This document shows, piece by piece, positions 44,856 to 53,372 of a DNA stretch of 64,000 nucleotides. The translations under genes and the position numbers were made by a program. The first letter of the stretch is position 1, and each line of letters opens with the position of its first letter. The notes under the pieces are model-generated. The model searched no databases. It saw only the letters and a program-made list of their open reading frames with translations, and was not told the DNA's origin. The DNA is from Vibrio hepatarius (GTDB lineage: Bacteria > Pseudomonadota > Gammaproteobacteria > Enterobacterales > Vibrionaceae): contig NZ_LHPI01000001.1 of assembly GCF_001274785.1 (NCBI RefSeq), positions 868,001-932,000 on the forward strand. Reading direction: 5' to 3'.

Positions 44856-44867
44856 TTAACATATTAA
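44856..44867. promoter_or_regulatory. Putative HpaR-type operator upstream of the amine-oxidation operon
   Basis: TTAACATATTAA, an exact copy of the 27997-28008 site, in the 244-bp region between the divergent cyclodeaminase-like and AraC genes. Confidence 0.6.
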
Positions 44868-44935
44868 CAATATAAATTTACATCCAATTAACAAAATGGG
44901 ACTTTGATACTCTGACGTTTAATGAGTAGAAAAGT

Positions 44936-45745
44936 ATGCCTGACGCGAATCTCGAGTTTAAAATTGCCTCCTTGCACTCAGTCCAGCCTTGGTTTGTGCT
45001 TGGGGCTAAGCGTTTTAATACGTTATTGACACCTGAGAGTGCATGCACTTCTCACTTCTATTCGTTTGACGCGAGTAGTGGTACAGATTCCACTATTGCT
45101 ATTCCAGATGGATGCATCGACCTACTCTTCGACTGTAATCCCGATAATCCGAAAGCCTACATTTGCGGTACGCCCCTTGAAGCAAAAAAAGCGGATTTTA
45201 CGCAAGATCATTATTACTTTGGCGTGCGTTTTAGACCGGGCGTGATACCGGACTTGCTTAACTTGGATGTAGAGGAAGTGATTTCGAACCGATTGGATTT
45301 AGGTGATTTGGTTTATGGTGCCGAGAAGATTCTTGAGCAAGTTTGCAAGGCGGATGATTTCTTAGGCAAAGCGCGCGCGGTGAATGACTTTGTCAGCCAA
45401 TTTGATAGCCGCACTTGCTCTCATCTCACTATGGAAGTGATCGCAAGAGTTACCAATGCGCGCGGCAATATTCAGATACAGGATTTGGTCAACGACACGG
45501 GTTACTCTGCCAGAACTTTGCAACGCACCTTTCGTAACGATACTGGCCTGACGCCAAAAGCGTTCAGCCGCGCGATTCGCTGTCAGTCAGCAGTGTATAA
45601 GATCAGCCATAATAATCAGGTGCCACTGTCTGAGCTTGCGTTTGATTTGGGTTTCAGCGATCAAGCACACTTCCAGCGAGAATTTAAAAAGCTGGTCAGT
45701 GTGACGCCAATGGATTATCAGTCGTTGACTAGGTTGGAAAAGTAA
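44936..45745 (+). CDS. AraC-family regulator of the amine-oxidation operon
   Basis: 269 residues: an N-terminal domain of the DUF6597 type (I-P-D-G-C-I-D-L-L-F-D) and a C-terminal AraC helix-turn-helix pair (I-Q-D-L-V-N-D-T-G-Y-S-A-R-T-L-Q-R-T-F and L-A-F-D-L-G-F-S-D-Q-A-H-F-Q-R-E-F-K-K). Divergent from the eight-gene operon and its probable activator. Distinct from HpaA. Confidence 0.88.
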   Translation: MPDANLEFKIASLHSVQPWFVLGAKRFNTLLTPESACTSHFYSFDASSGTDSTIAIPDGCIDLLFDCNPDNPKAYICGTPLEAKKADFTQDHYYFGVRFRPGVIPDLLNLDVEEVISNRLDLGDLVYGAEKILEQVCKADDFLGKARAVNDFVSQFDSRTCSHLTMEVIARVTNARGNIQIQDLVNDTGYSARTLQRTFRNDTGLTPKAFSRAIRCQSAVYKISHNNQVPLSELAFDLGFSDQAHFQREFKKLVSVTPMDYQSLTRLEK

Positions 45746-45800
45746 GTGGGGAAACAACCATAACAAAGCCTTTAGCCCCACCCATTAGTGTCGTTACGCC

Positions 45801-46121
45801 CTAGTTGATTTTTGTCCAAAACGTCATATTCACTGAGTCTTTATCAAGACGTTCTAAGTACTCCAATGCGGCGTCATTCTCTAACCACTGCTGGCAGTAC
45901 TCTTCCGCTTTCACTTGTGAGCTCGCAATTGCCACATCTGCATAGCGACCATCAGAGCCACGAACGAGAAAATGGAGAATGAGCTCCTCTTGTTGGCTGA
46001 GAAATTGCTCCTCGACTCGTTGGGCAAGTTCTATTAAACGAACTTCTGTTACTCCTTCTTTTAGTTTGAACGTCGCAAACTCCATCCCACCTATGTTTTC
46101 AATCTTGTTGTTCTTAATCAT
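45801..46121 (-). CDS. Small protein of probable dimeric alpha/beta-barrel fold, unknown
   Basis: 106 residues. Pattern of strand-helix-helix with M-E-F-A-T-F-K-L-K and a C-terminal M-T-F-W-T-K suggests a ferredoxin-like dimeric barrel, but I do not recognise the family. Next to a WYL regulator (62 bp) that may control it. Confidence 0.7.
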   Translation of the reverse strand: MIKNNKIENIGGMEFATFKLKEGVTEVRLIELAQRVEEQFLSQQEELILHFLVRGSDGRYADVAIASSQVKAEEYCQQWLENDAALEYLERLDKDSVNMTFWTKIN

Positions 46122-46183
46122 ATTAGTGCCCTATATCGTTGGTTGAATTCCAACAATAAGGCACACCTACTGACAACGTTGTG

Positions 46184-46882
46184 TCAGTAGGCTTGAGAAC
46201 TTTTTATCTCCATGTATTCATGCAAACAAACATGCTCAGGTAGTTCGGCTATGCGTTCGCTAGACTCTAACTCAGTGATGCGATCTAGCCTTAGGTCTCG
46301 ATATGCTTTGCGAAGATCACACCAACAGCCAAGAGTCCACTTCCCTCCCCAATAAAACAATCCTAGCGGGAACACCGATCTAACTGTCTCAGCACCAGAC
46401 AGTGAATTGTAGGTCAACGTTAACCAACACTTAGATTCAATTGCGGAATGCACTTTACCCCATAGTTGATATATTTTGGCTTCACGATAAATCGTTGGTA
46501 CGCGAATCACTCGTTCTTCATTGGAGATCATATCCGAACTATTAGGCAGCGCAGCTTCAATCTTAGCCAACAAAGAGTGCGCTGAAGCCGCAAGATTTTT
46601 TCCTGTTAAGGAAGCTGTAAAGCTGACACCCGTAATAAGCGCTTCTAGCTCTTCTCTCGATAGCTGCAGTGGCGGTAACTCAAAACCTTCAACTAAACGG
46701 TAACCAATCCCAGGCTCGCCATAAATCGGTATCCCTGAAGCAGATAGATCGTCGACATATCTATAAATGGTTCTTTCAGACACCATCAGCATTTCTGCCA
46801 ATTGCAGAGCTGTAAGCGGTTGATGTTTTCGAAGTATATTCGTTAGTTGAAAAAGCCGGTCTGACTTTCGCACATTTGTCAC
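46184..46882 (-). CDS. YafY-type transcriptional regulator (HTH-11 plus WYL domain)
   Basis: 232 residues: N-terminal helix-turn-helix (Q-P-L-T-A-L-Q-L-A-E-M-L-M-V-S-E-R-T-I-Y-R-Y-V-D-D-L) and a WYL domain (C-W-L-T-L-T-Y, R-S-V-F-P-L-G-L-F-Y-W-G-G-K-W-T-L). Start codon GTG with AAGG five bases upstream. Ligand unknown; the gene is followed by the alpha/beta-barrel gene on the same strand. Confidence 0.88.
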   Translation of the reverse strand: MTNVRKSDRLFQLTNILRKHQPLTALQLAEMLMVSERTIYRYVDDLSASGIPIYGEPGIGYRLVEGFELPPLQLSREELEALITGVSFTASLTGKNLAASAHSLLAKIEAALPNSSDMISNEERVIRVPTIYREAKIYQLWGKVHSAIESKCWLTLTYNSLSGAETVRSVFPLGLFYWGGKWTLGCWCDLRKAYRDLRLDRITELESSERIAELPEHVCLHEYMEIKSSQAY

Positions 46883-46933
46883 CTATACCTTTTTTGACTA
46901 CTCAAAGAGTCTCAGTCCACGCTTAAGCAAGCT

Positions 46934-47152
46934 TTACAGCCCGGACTTGACCATTGCCATAACTTTAGTCGCTTTTTCAAAGCGATCGAGTTGATGGGTT
47001 TGAATCCACCAAGTTGCTGCTTCCATCAATAGCTCTGGGTCATCATTTTTGTTCGCGAAAAATGCATAAAATGACACACCCACGCTCTCTCCTTTTTGCT
47101 CTATCTTCTTCGAGCATACCTGAACGACTTTTTCTCTCAGCGAATCACGCAT
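46934..47152 (-). CDS. Small conserved-looking protein, possibly DUF6500-like
   Basis: 72 residues, soluble, no membrane segment (M-R-D-S-L-R-E-K-V-V, A-T-W-W-I-Q-T-H-Q-L-D). I am unsure of the family. A near-perfect LexA box lies about 73 bp upstream on the minus side, so SOS control is conceivable. Confidence 0.6.
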   Translation of the reverse strand: MRDSLREKVVQVCSKKIEQKGESVGVSFYAFFANKNDDPELLMEAATWWIQTHQLDRFEKATKVMAMVKSGL

Positions 47153-47692
47153 TGTTCTTTGCCTATTTATTAGAAATAACAGTCAATGACCATACATAAG
47201 CAAACATATGAAAACAACAAATAACTGTATATAAATACAGTAAACTTTTATTTAAGAGACATGGAATTTAAGTTGCAACCTTCCCAAGTGTAATAGCAGC
47301 GATGGTACGAAACTACCTTGTTATATCAGCTTGATCGCTAAATCCTAATTGGCGGCAACATCGCCCAACTAACTTACATTATTGGCTACTCAGAACCTTC
47401 TCGCTCTACACGCGGGGCATGCCTGACAATCCCACAAAATACGTGCTAGTAATTTGTAACTAATTATTTCTTATAACTAACAAACAACATGATTAACAAC
47501 CAAGCTCTTTACCACCTAGCTCACACAAAACCATACTTTAAATAAGGAATTAATCTAAACCCTAATCAACCCATAATTAAAACGCATGACATTTCATATA
47601 CATGCGAAATAGATGCAAAAATATCCATAGCTAAGAACGCACTTTCATACTAAGCTTTGCAACGATTGCCAAATAACGGGGAACAATACGGT
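47153..47692. other. 540-bp A+T-rich intergenic region
   Basis: No gene or terminator recognised. It contains a LexA-box-like palindrome at 47225-47240; otherwise I see nothing of note. Confidence 0.6.
47225..47240. promoter_or_regulatory. LexA (SOS) box
   Basis: CTGTATATAAATACAG; with the flanks it matches the 20-base E. coli consensus at 18 positions. Upstream of the minus-strand gene 46934-47152. Confidence 0.65.
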
Positions 47693-47905
47693 ATGGATAA
47701 ATTGCTTTCATCCGCATTAAAAATACAACAACGAACTCGAGTAACCAGTCTGTTTGCTCGTAACGGTTACAAAATTGCGATGACGGATTTTGATGATGTC
47801 GTGTTTGAAAAAGCAGGCACTCAGGTCAACGTGCATTTTGATCGAGCATCAAATGCTGAATCTATTTCGGTACTGGAGAACACACTTAAACACAGCATTA
47901 AATAA
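47693..47905 (+). CDS. Small hypothetical protein
   Basis: 70 residues, start at ATG 47693 with GGGGAA upstream. Basic/acidic soluble protein with D-F-D-D-V-V-F-E-K-A-G and V-N-V-H-F-D-R-A-S-N. No family recognised. Confidence 0.55.
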   Translation: MDKLLSSALKIQQRTRVTSLFARNGYKIAMTDFDDVVFEKAGTQVNVHFDRASNAESISVLENTLKHSIK

Positions 47906-47949
47906 TAAATGATATGAGCGGAAACTTGCTGACAAGATTGGAAGCCTTG

Positions 47950-48110
47950 TCAGCTAATGTCGTTTGCTAATTTGTCTAAGATAAACTCTGCCTTTTCTTG
48001 AACTAATAATTTCGGCACTTCAATTAGTTCATAACCAACGTGTTTAATTACTCTATAACTGAAGTTTTTCCTGAGCCTGGTCCACCAGTAAAAACGATAC
48101 GTTTATTCAA
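47950..48110 (-). pseudogene. Remnant of a P-loop AAA-type ATPase
   Basis: From a TTG start with AGAGAGG upstream the frame reads N-K-R-I-V-F-T-G-G-P-G-S-G-K-T-S-V-I-E then a stop. After a one-base shift near 48050 it continues I-K-H-V-G-Y-E-L-I-E-V-P-K-L-L-V to a stop at 47950. This is the first ~50 residues of an AAA_28-like ATPase with Walker A intact, frameshifted and truncated. Confidence 0.7.
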
Positions 48111-48139
48111 ATAAGCCTCTCTGGATTAAGGATTTACTT

Positions 48140-48481
48140 TCATGCTGGCTGTACAGAACGAACAGGTACCCAACCGGTTTCACCATTTGTTCTGGAAGCG
48201 CGATACCAAGCGTTGAGTTCAAACAGCACGGTGAGCTTCTCACCTACTACCGTGTTCAGTTCCCACGCATCATAATCGTGAAGCAATGTTCCTTCTGAGC
48301 CACAACCTGATTTATCAATATATTGGATCGGAGCCCAACCTTTAACACCGGCTTCTGTCGTGACGAATATCCAATTTGGAAACTCATCATCCATTTCACC
48401 CAAAGCTACCCTATCGCCTTGGTTCAAAACGATCGGATTAGGATACTCTGAGGTGTGTTGTTCAATAACGACGACGTCCAT
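48140..48481 (-). CDS. Tandem SH3-like domain protein
   Basis: 113 residues with two SH3-like units, each ending in a G-W-x-P motif (V-K-G-W-A-P-I-Q-Y-I and E-T-G-W-V-P-V-R-S-V). Cytoplasmic, no signal peptide. ATG 48481 is favoured by GGAG upstream. Likely a ligand or peptide-binding module; function unknown. Confidence 0.7.
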   Translation of the reverse strand: MDVVVIEQHTSEYPNPIVLNQGDRVALGEMDDEFPNWIFVTTEAGVKGWAPIQYIDKSGCGSEGTLLHDYDAWELNTVVGEKLTVLFELNAWYRASRTNGETGWVPVRSVQPA

Positions 48482-48540
48482 TCTTTGCTCCATAGCTTTA
48501 ACACTTCACTGCAGTATTTTAAAAACGGTTTGCTAAGCCA

Positions 48541-48894
48541 TTAACCTGCCCTCGCGCCATTAGGCATTTCATTCTCTGGGCAAGCGAGACATGGCTGCAA
48601 TTTGTCTTCATAACCAATATCAAAAAGCATGCCTTGCGAAACTTCTCCCGCCATTTTTCGTTCAGGCAAATTCACGACAAACAACGCTTGTTTACCCTCA
48701 ATTTCTTTAGGATCGTCTCGCTCCTGCTTAATGCCAGCCAAAATCGAGCGAGTGTGGTCCCCAAAATCCACCGTGAGCTTCATAAGCTTGTCGGATTTGG
48801 CAACCTCACTCACCTCGACAATTTTACCTACGCGAATATCTACTTTCGCGAAATCATCAAAGGTAATCTCAGGTTTGATTGGAGCGTATTTCAT
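48541..48894 (-). CDS. tRNA-binding domain protein (CsaA/Trbp111-like)
   Basis: 117 residues with an OB-fold EMAPII-like domain: F-D-D-F-A-K-V-D-I-R-V-G-K-I-V-E-V, K-S-D-K-L-M-K-L-T-V-D-F-G and V-N-L-P-E-R-K-M-A-G-E-V-S-Q-G-M. Binds tRNA or acts as an export chaperone (CsaA). Single gene. Confidence 0.88.
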   Translation of the reverse strand: MKYAPIKPEITFDDFAKVDIRVGKIVEVSEVAKSDKLMKLTVDFGDHTRSILAGIKQERDDPKEIEGKQALFVVNLPERKMAGEVSQGMLFDIGYEDKLQPCLACPENEMPNGARAG

Positions 48895-48967
48895 GAAACA
48901 TTCCTTAATCTTAATTCCGGTATAACTGCTGTAAGTAGTGCAAGGTATTTGTGTCTGTATTTAAGGT

Positions 48968-49426
48968 TTATCCTTGAGTCTTTGCATACTCTTCAAGCAA
49001 CTCGTGAAAGCTCTCCATTGGTGGGAATTTTTTAAAGCTGCGCACTGCGCCAGTTTTTGCCCACTCGAGCTTTTCATCAGTATAGGTTTCGGCGAATGGT
49101 TTGTAGTTGTTCGCATCTTCCAACATCGTTGAGCGTACATTGACGAACTCTTCCATGCCGTCAGGACGTGTAAACAACCAACTCATACAGTGCCCGCAGA
49201 AGAAATGACGAATACTACCGTGTAAGCCACCAATGACAGGTTCGCCAGATGTAACTGTGAATGATTCACTCAAAAACAGAGAGCTTAAGCTGAACGCACT
49301 TGAGCTCATTCGCTGGCAGCCTGTGCAGTGGCAAGCCATCGTAATCAATGGTTTAGTTGTTACTTCAAACGTTACGCGACCACAACGACAATGTCCTTTA
49401 ACTTTACTTGGTGCAGTGTTACTCAT
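48968..49426 (-). CDS. GFA-family (glutathione-dependent formaldehyde-activating enzyme-like) protein
   Basis: 152 residues with the zinc ligands C-R-C-G, C-H-C-T-G-C-Q and F-C-G-H-C of the GFA fold. Members bind zinc; the role in formaldehyde is proven for few. Single gene. Confidence 0.88.
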   Translation of the reverse strand: MSNTAPSKVKGHCRCGRVTFEVTTKPLITMACHCTGCQRMSSSAFSLSSLFLSESFTVTSGEPVIGGLHGSIRHFFCGHCMSWLFTRPDGMEEFVNVRSTMLEDANNYKPFAETYTDEKLEWAKTGAVRSFKKFPPMESFHELLEEYAKTQG

Positions 49427-49716
49427 GGTATATACCTCCGTGTCTGTATGGTTACTGTAATCTATCCAATTTGATCGTAAGCGAGATCAAGTCACATAAC
49501 ACCGTATTGGCACACTCCCTACACCACCATATCAAAGACGCTTTGAACCAAAAAACCTAATCCAAACGGGTGAGAAGACAACTTCATCCTATGTGCATGT
49601 GAAATAAGATTATTATTAAAATGTTAATTTAATGTTTCATTTTTAACTAATGCGTAACTCAAACCAAAGGATTAAGATTGGTTATACATTCACCGGAGCC
49701 GAATAAGAGAGGGCCT

Positions 49717-49899
49717 ATGAAAGTACTAATTGAGTACACCGAAACAGGTAAGTACCGAGATCGCGCATGGGATGCTTTGACGATAAAGTCTAAAGGTGAA
49801 ATTGGCGCTGTTACCCCATCATCTGCAGTTCAGTTAATCGAACAGCACAAAGCCGTACTATTTATCGATGAGAATGATGAAATCGTCATCATCTCATAA
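49717..49899 (+). CDS. Small hypothetical protein
   Basis: 60 residues from ATG 49717, preceded by AGAGAGGG. Compact alternating beta/alpha pattern (M-K-V-L-I-E-Y, A-V-L-F-I-D-E-N-D-E-I-V-I-I-S). No family recognised. Confidence 0.55.
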   Translation: MKVLIEYTETGKYRDRAWDALTIKSKGEIGAVTPSSAVQLIEQHKAVLFIDENDEIVIIS

Positions 49900-49958
49900 G
49901 CGACCTTGAGCTCTGATCATAGAGCTCACATTCACCAAGCTCTAACACTTCATTTAAT

Positions 49959-50875
49959 CTAATGTTTTATTGCATCTGAGATGTTGCGAATACAACGCTT
50001 TGCAGACTGACTAACACCTGACAACTGGAAAAAGCCGTGTATCACACCAAGGTAACGTTCACAACAAGCTGAAACACCTTGGGCAATCAGCTGTTTATAT
50101 AACAACTCCCCTTCGTCACGTAGAGGATCAAATTCAGCGGTAATAATTAACGTTTCAGGTAAACCACTAAAATCTGAACCTTCCAGAAGATTAAGCTCCT
50201 GAGTAAAAGTCCGCTTTTCTGCGCTGCCCGCATAGATATCAAAACCCGAAAGTAGCATTTTGGCGGTAATTACAAAGTCGTTTCCATTCTGTTTATAGCT
50301 TTCTGAAGCACCGTTGGGATCAAGCATCGGATAGATAAGAACTTGCTTTCTAGGCAACCAAAGATTCTGATTCTTTAATCGCATTGTTGTCGCGAGAGCC
50401 AGTTGTCCACCTGCGCTGTCACCAACAAAAACGATTTGATCGGTATCTCCACCGTATTTACGTCCATGCTCTGAATACTGCGTACCGCTTGGAAAGCATC
50501 ATCATGGGCGGCTGGATAAGTATATTCTGGTGCCAATCGATACTTAATACAGATTACGATGGACTCTGATAAATGCGCTAACTGCCTTATCTGAGCATCA
50601 TGGGTTGCAAATCCACCACTAATAAAGCACCCACCGTGGAAGTAAATCGTTACGGGCAAGTTTGCTTTGTCCGTTGGTTTATAGACTTTCACCTCTACGC
50701 CGTTTAACACATCAACAAATTCTTGTTCCATCACCGGGCTTGAGCCAGCTAAAACCGTGCTAGCAAGATACCCAGCACGTCGCTCAGCAACGCTTTGCTC
50801 GGAAGGGCAAGGTTTGCCATTGGCAATAAATTCCTCAACGAGTTGTTTAATGCCTGCTTCTAAATTAATGGTCAT
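49959..50875 (-). pseudogene. Alpha/beta-hydrolase (esterase/lipase HGG family) broken by a frameshift
   Basis: The N-terminal part (50375-50875, 166 residues) has the oxyanion motif H-G-G-C-F-I-S-G-G and Y-R-L-A-P-E-Y. The nucleophile motif F-V-G-D-S-A-G-G-Q-L is present only in another frame, continuing into 49959-50384 with the acid and histidine (E-F-D-P-L-R-D, I-H-G-F-F). A one-base shift near 50450-50465 separates them. Pseudogene or sequencing error. Confidence 0.8.
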
Positions 50876-50926
50876 CTGTGGTACTTGATTACGTTCAAAA
50901 ACCTTATGATATGCAAAGATTAAGTA

Positions 50927-50942
50927 CTGTATATAATCACAG
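50927..50942. promoter_or_regulatory. LexA-box-like site
   Basis: CTGTATATAATCACAG, about 52 bp upstream of the broken hydrolase; both CTGT/ACAG arms are intact, but the centre deviates from the consensus. Confidence 0.45.
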
Positions 50943-51052
50943 TTAAAATGTGTGATACAAGTTTAATATCTCGTGGAACTCGCGCGTTGCAAAAGAGCTC
51001 AATCACTTTAAGCTGGCAGAACAAATGCTGAGAAAGGGATTGAAACGCATAA

Positions 51053-51541
51053 TCAACAGTTCACTTCGATCTTTGCTTTAAGGCTTGCAATGGTGTGTTG
51101 GCTAAATACTTTGATGCCTTCCTGCTCTAAAAGCGCTGCAGTCACGCCAGAGCCGTCCACTTTCACTCCGCTAAATGTGCCATCGTAGATTTTAGAACTA
51201 CCACACGATGGACTGCCTTCTGCTAGAACCGCGTACTTGATACCTAATCGTTGGCACATCCTGAGAGCGTTGTGTGCCCCGTCAAGAAACTGTGCAGTAG
51301 CGTCTACACCATCATTACCTACGACTTTCACAGAGCCTTGAATCACATCAGTACCCTTTCCGTTGATGATCTCTGCGGGAGCTCTCGGTGTCGGCAAACC
51401 AGCCGATACTTCAGGGCAAACAACCACCAATTCAACATTGGTCTTGAGCCAATCCAACTCAGACATCGATACAGATAGACAACTGGCGTTGTAGCGAACT
51501 TTGTTACCGAGCAAACAAGAGCTGATGAGAACCTTTTCCAC
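51053..51541 (-). CDS. DUF523 family protein
   Basis: 162 residues, beginning M-E-K-V-L-I-S-S-C-L-L-G-N-K-V-R-Y-N, with C-P-E-V-S-A-G-L-P-T-P-R and S-P-S-C-G-S-S-K-I-Y-D-G-T-F-S-G. Conserved cysteines suggest a metal or Fe-S site. Function unknown; single gene. Confidence 0.88.
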   Translation of the reverse strand: MEKVLISSCLLGNKVRYNASCLSVSMSELDWLKTNVELVVVCPEVSAGLPTPRAPAEIINGKGTDVIQGSVKVVGNDGVDATAQFLDGAHNALRMCQRLGIKYAVLAEGSPSCGSSKIYDGTFSGVKVDGSGVTAALLEQEGIKVFSQHTIASLKAKIEVNC

Positions 51542-51571
51542 TTATAATCCTTTGAGTATTTATTTTACGCG

Positions 51572-51838
51572 CTATCTTTCCGACACTTTTTTGTATTTCG
51601 ATTCCTGATACAACCAAAAGCCCCAAAAGACAAAAGGTAGAACTAAAGCAGTTATTCCTAAGTTCATAAACTGAGCTGATAGAAACTCCTCAAAAGGAAC
51701 TTTCTCACTTGAGAAAGCATGGATGAGAAGTCTAACCGAAAATATACCCAGTACTATCGAAATAGTGTTTAGTGTTACATATTTGAAAAAGCCACCTGAC
51801 CTGATTTTTGACCATCTTTGGTGTTGGGTTTGATTCAT
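51572..51838 (-). CDS. Small two-helix membrane protein, unknown
   Basis: 88 residues from M-N-Q-T-Q-H, with two membrane segments (about 18-38 and 55-78) and a basic C-terminus. No family recognised. An alternative start lies five codons upstream. Confidence 0.55.
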   Translation of the reverse strand: MNQTQHQRWSKIRSGGFFKYVTLNTISIVLGIFSVRLLIHAFSSEKVPFEEFLSAQFMNLGITALVLPFVFWGFWLYQESKYKKVSER

Positions 51839-52033
51839 TTGCTCAGTTCTCAAGTTTATAAAGAAAGAGATATTATTAGCTTGCTCGAAAAAGCACTATC
51901 GCCGCCTTGATTAATTTCGATCGTGTTAAAGAATGCTCAATTAGCTATCAAAAAGGAAGCAATGCACCTTGGACTAATAAACCAACGGTTAAAAGAAAAA
52001 ATCAAACGTTAGGAATCAATCTTAAAAACGTTA

Positions 52034-52813
52034 TTACAAGCTATTTTTACGATGGAACATAGCCCAAAGACACAGAGATAATCCAACTAACCAAAATGGC
52101 ACACTAAGTAGCTGCCCAACAGTAAGAGCGAGATCTGTTGTGTAGGACGCTTGTTTCACTTTAACAAACTCGATCATAAATCTAGCACTGAATACTAATG
52201 TTAAAAATATCCCTAGAATCGCTCCGTCATAGCGCGCAATGTTCGTTTTTCGGTATATTGACCAAAGCAGAAAAAATATAGCCAAATAGCAAATAGATTC
52301 GTATAGCTGTGCAGGATGTCTGGGGATGTTGTCTAATCGTTGAAAAATGATAGCCCAAGGTAAGTCTGATGATGTTCCGAGTATCTCTGAGTTGGCAAAA
52401 TTTGCAAGCCTCACAAAAAATGCAAAAATAGCGGTTGAGATAGCAAGTCTATCTAACAGCCACAACTTTCCAATATTGTAGCGTTTGGCATGATACAAGG
52501 CAGCGATAAACACACCTAAGCCACCACCATGACTAGCGAGTCCCCCTTCCCAAATAGCGATTATTTTAAGCGGATGTTCAAAATAGTAATGAGGGTCGTA
52601 AAATAGGCAATGCCCTAACCGAGCTCCTAAAATAATGCCGACTATAGAAGTAACTAACAAAGAATCCAGTTCTGATAAGGGCCGATTTTCATTGGTAAAT
52701 ATGCGTTTCATAACACTAAAACCCGAAGCAATTCCTATGGCAAATAACACGCCATACCAATGAACTCTTAACGGTCCTATAGAAAACAGTACTGGATCTA
52801 AATTCCATTCCAT
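52034..52813 (-). CDS. Prolipoprotein diacylglyceryl transferase paralogue (Lgt-like)
   Basis: 259 residues, seven membrane segments, recognisable Lgt motifs: V-H-W-Y-G-V-L-F-A, S-H-G-G-G-L-G, and the signature region V-R-L-A-N-F-A-N-S-E-I-L-G, where standard Lgt has G-R-x-G-N-F-I-N-G-E. Arg and Asn are kept but two glycines are not. Probably a second, divergent copy; the housekeeping lgt is expected elsewhere. It may serve special lipoproteins or be changing function. Confidence 0.8.
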   Translation of the reverse strand: MEWNLDPVLFSIGPLRVHWYGVLFAIGIASGFSVMKRIFTNENRPLSELDSLLVTSIVGIILGARLGHCLFYDPHYYFEHPLKIIAIWEGGLASHGGGLGVFIAALYHAKRYNIGKLWLLDRLAISTAIFAFFVRLANFANSEILGTSSDLPWAIIFQRLDNIPRHPAQLYESICYLAIFFLLWSIYRKTNIARYDGAILGIFLTLVFSARFMIEFVKVKQASYTTDLALTVGQLLSVPFWLVGLSLCLWAMFHRKNSL

Positions 52814-52928
52814 CTTGTTAGTTTACCTAGTGTAATTGAGCTAAAGCCGCCAAACATCTTAAATGCTGGTTAGAAGAGTACTAACGTCTTACCGCTGTAG
52901 CTGTAACTGTAACCTCAATAAGCGAAGT

Positions 52929-53222
52929 TTACCTATTTCGACCAAAACAGCGTGATAATTTATGCCCTAGTGCAAAACTTACAACCAAAACTGTAACAAC
53001 GACCATTATTGAGAAGAAATAACCAATCGTAATCGATACACCAAAACCCCAAACGAAAGAGAAAACCAATCCCTGAAAAGCTTCGTAAGGCCACTGCAGG
53101 AGTGGAAAGTGAGAGCCATCCATCATGACAAAAATCAGACCGACCAGAGCAAACAACGACGATAAAAAACCGATTAAATTGTGACGAATCATACTCGCAC
53201 CCACTGGAAAATGATCACTCAA
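52929..53222 (-). CDS. Small membrane protein, unknown
   Basis: 97 residues with two or three membrane segments (about 15-30, 48-66, 70-88). The frame may instead start at M-I-R-H-N-L, ten codons in. No family recognised. Confidence 0.5.
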   Translation of the reverse strand: MSDHFPVGASMIRHNLIGFLSSLFALVGLIFVMMDGSHFPLLQWPYEAFQGLVFSFVWGFGVSITIGYFFSIMVVVTVLVVSFALGHKLSRCFGRNR

Positions 53223-53293
53223 TTCTAATTGTTACTCTTTGATGGTAAAAGAGAAAGTTCGCAAAGGCGCATAATTAGTCGCCCATTAACAGT

Positions 53294-53330
53294 AAAAGCC
53301 CTTTATTTAATTTCAATCAAATAAAGGGCT
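53294..53330 (-). terminator. Terminator of the TSUP operon
   Basis: AGCCCTTTATTT pairs with AAATAAAGGGCT; on the minus strand it ends in TTTT, about 40 bp after the TSUP stop. Confidence 0.82.
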
Positions 53331-53372
53331 CGAAAGATGATTTTAAGCGATTAGCTAAGCTGTAAGTTCTTA

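Noticed and set aside
49717..49899. Antitoxin or phage-type role for the small protein
   Set aside because: No toxin-like partner adjacent and no motif supporting it; left as hypothetical.
51909..52063. Open frame of about 50 codons from a TTG on the plus strand
   Set aside because: It overlaps the end of the Lgt gene, has no ribosome site and no recognisable family; probably chance.
45800..53372. Possible integron cassette array (many small genes)
   Set aside because: I looked for the long imperfect palindromes and GTTRRRY cores of attC/VCR sites and found no repeated copies.
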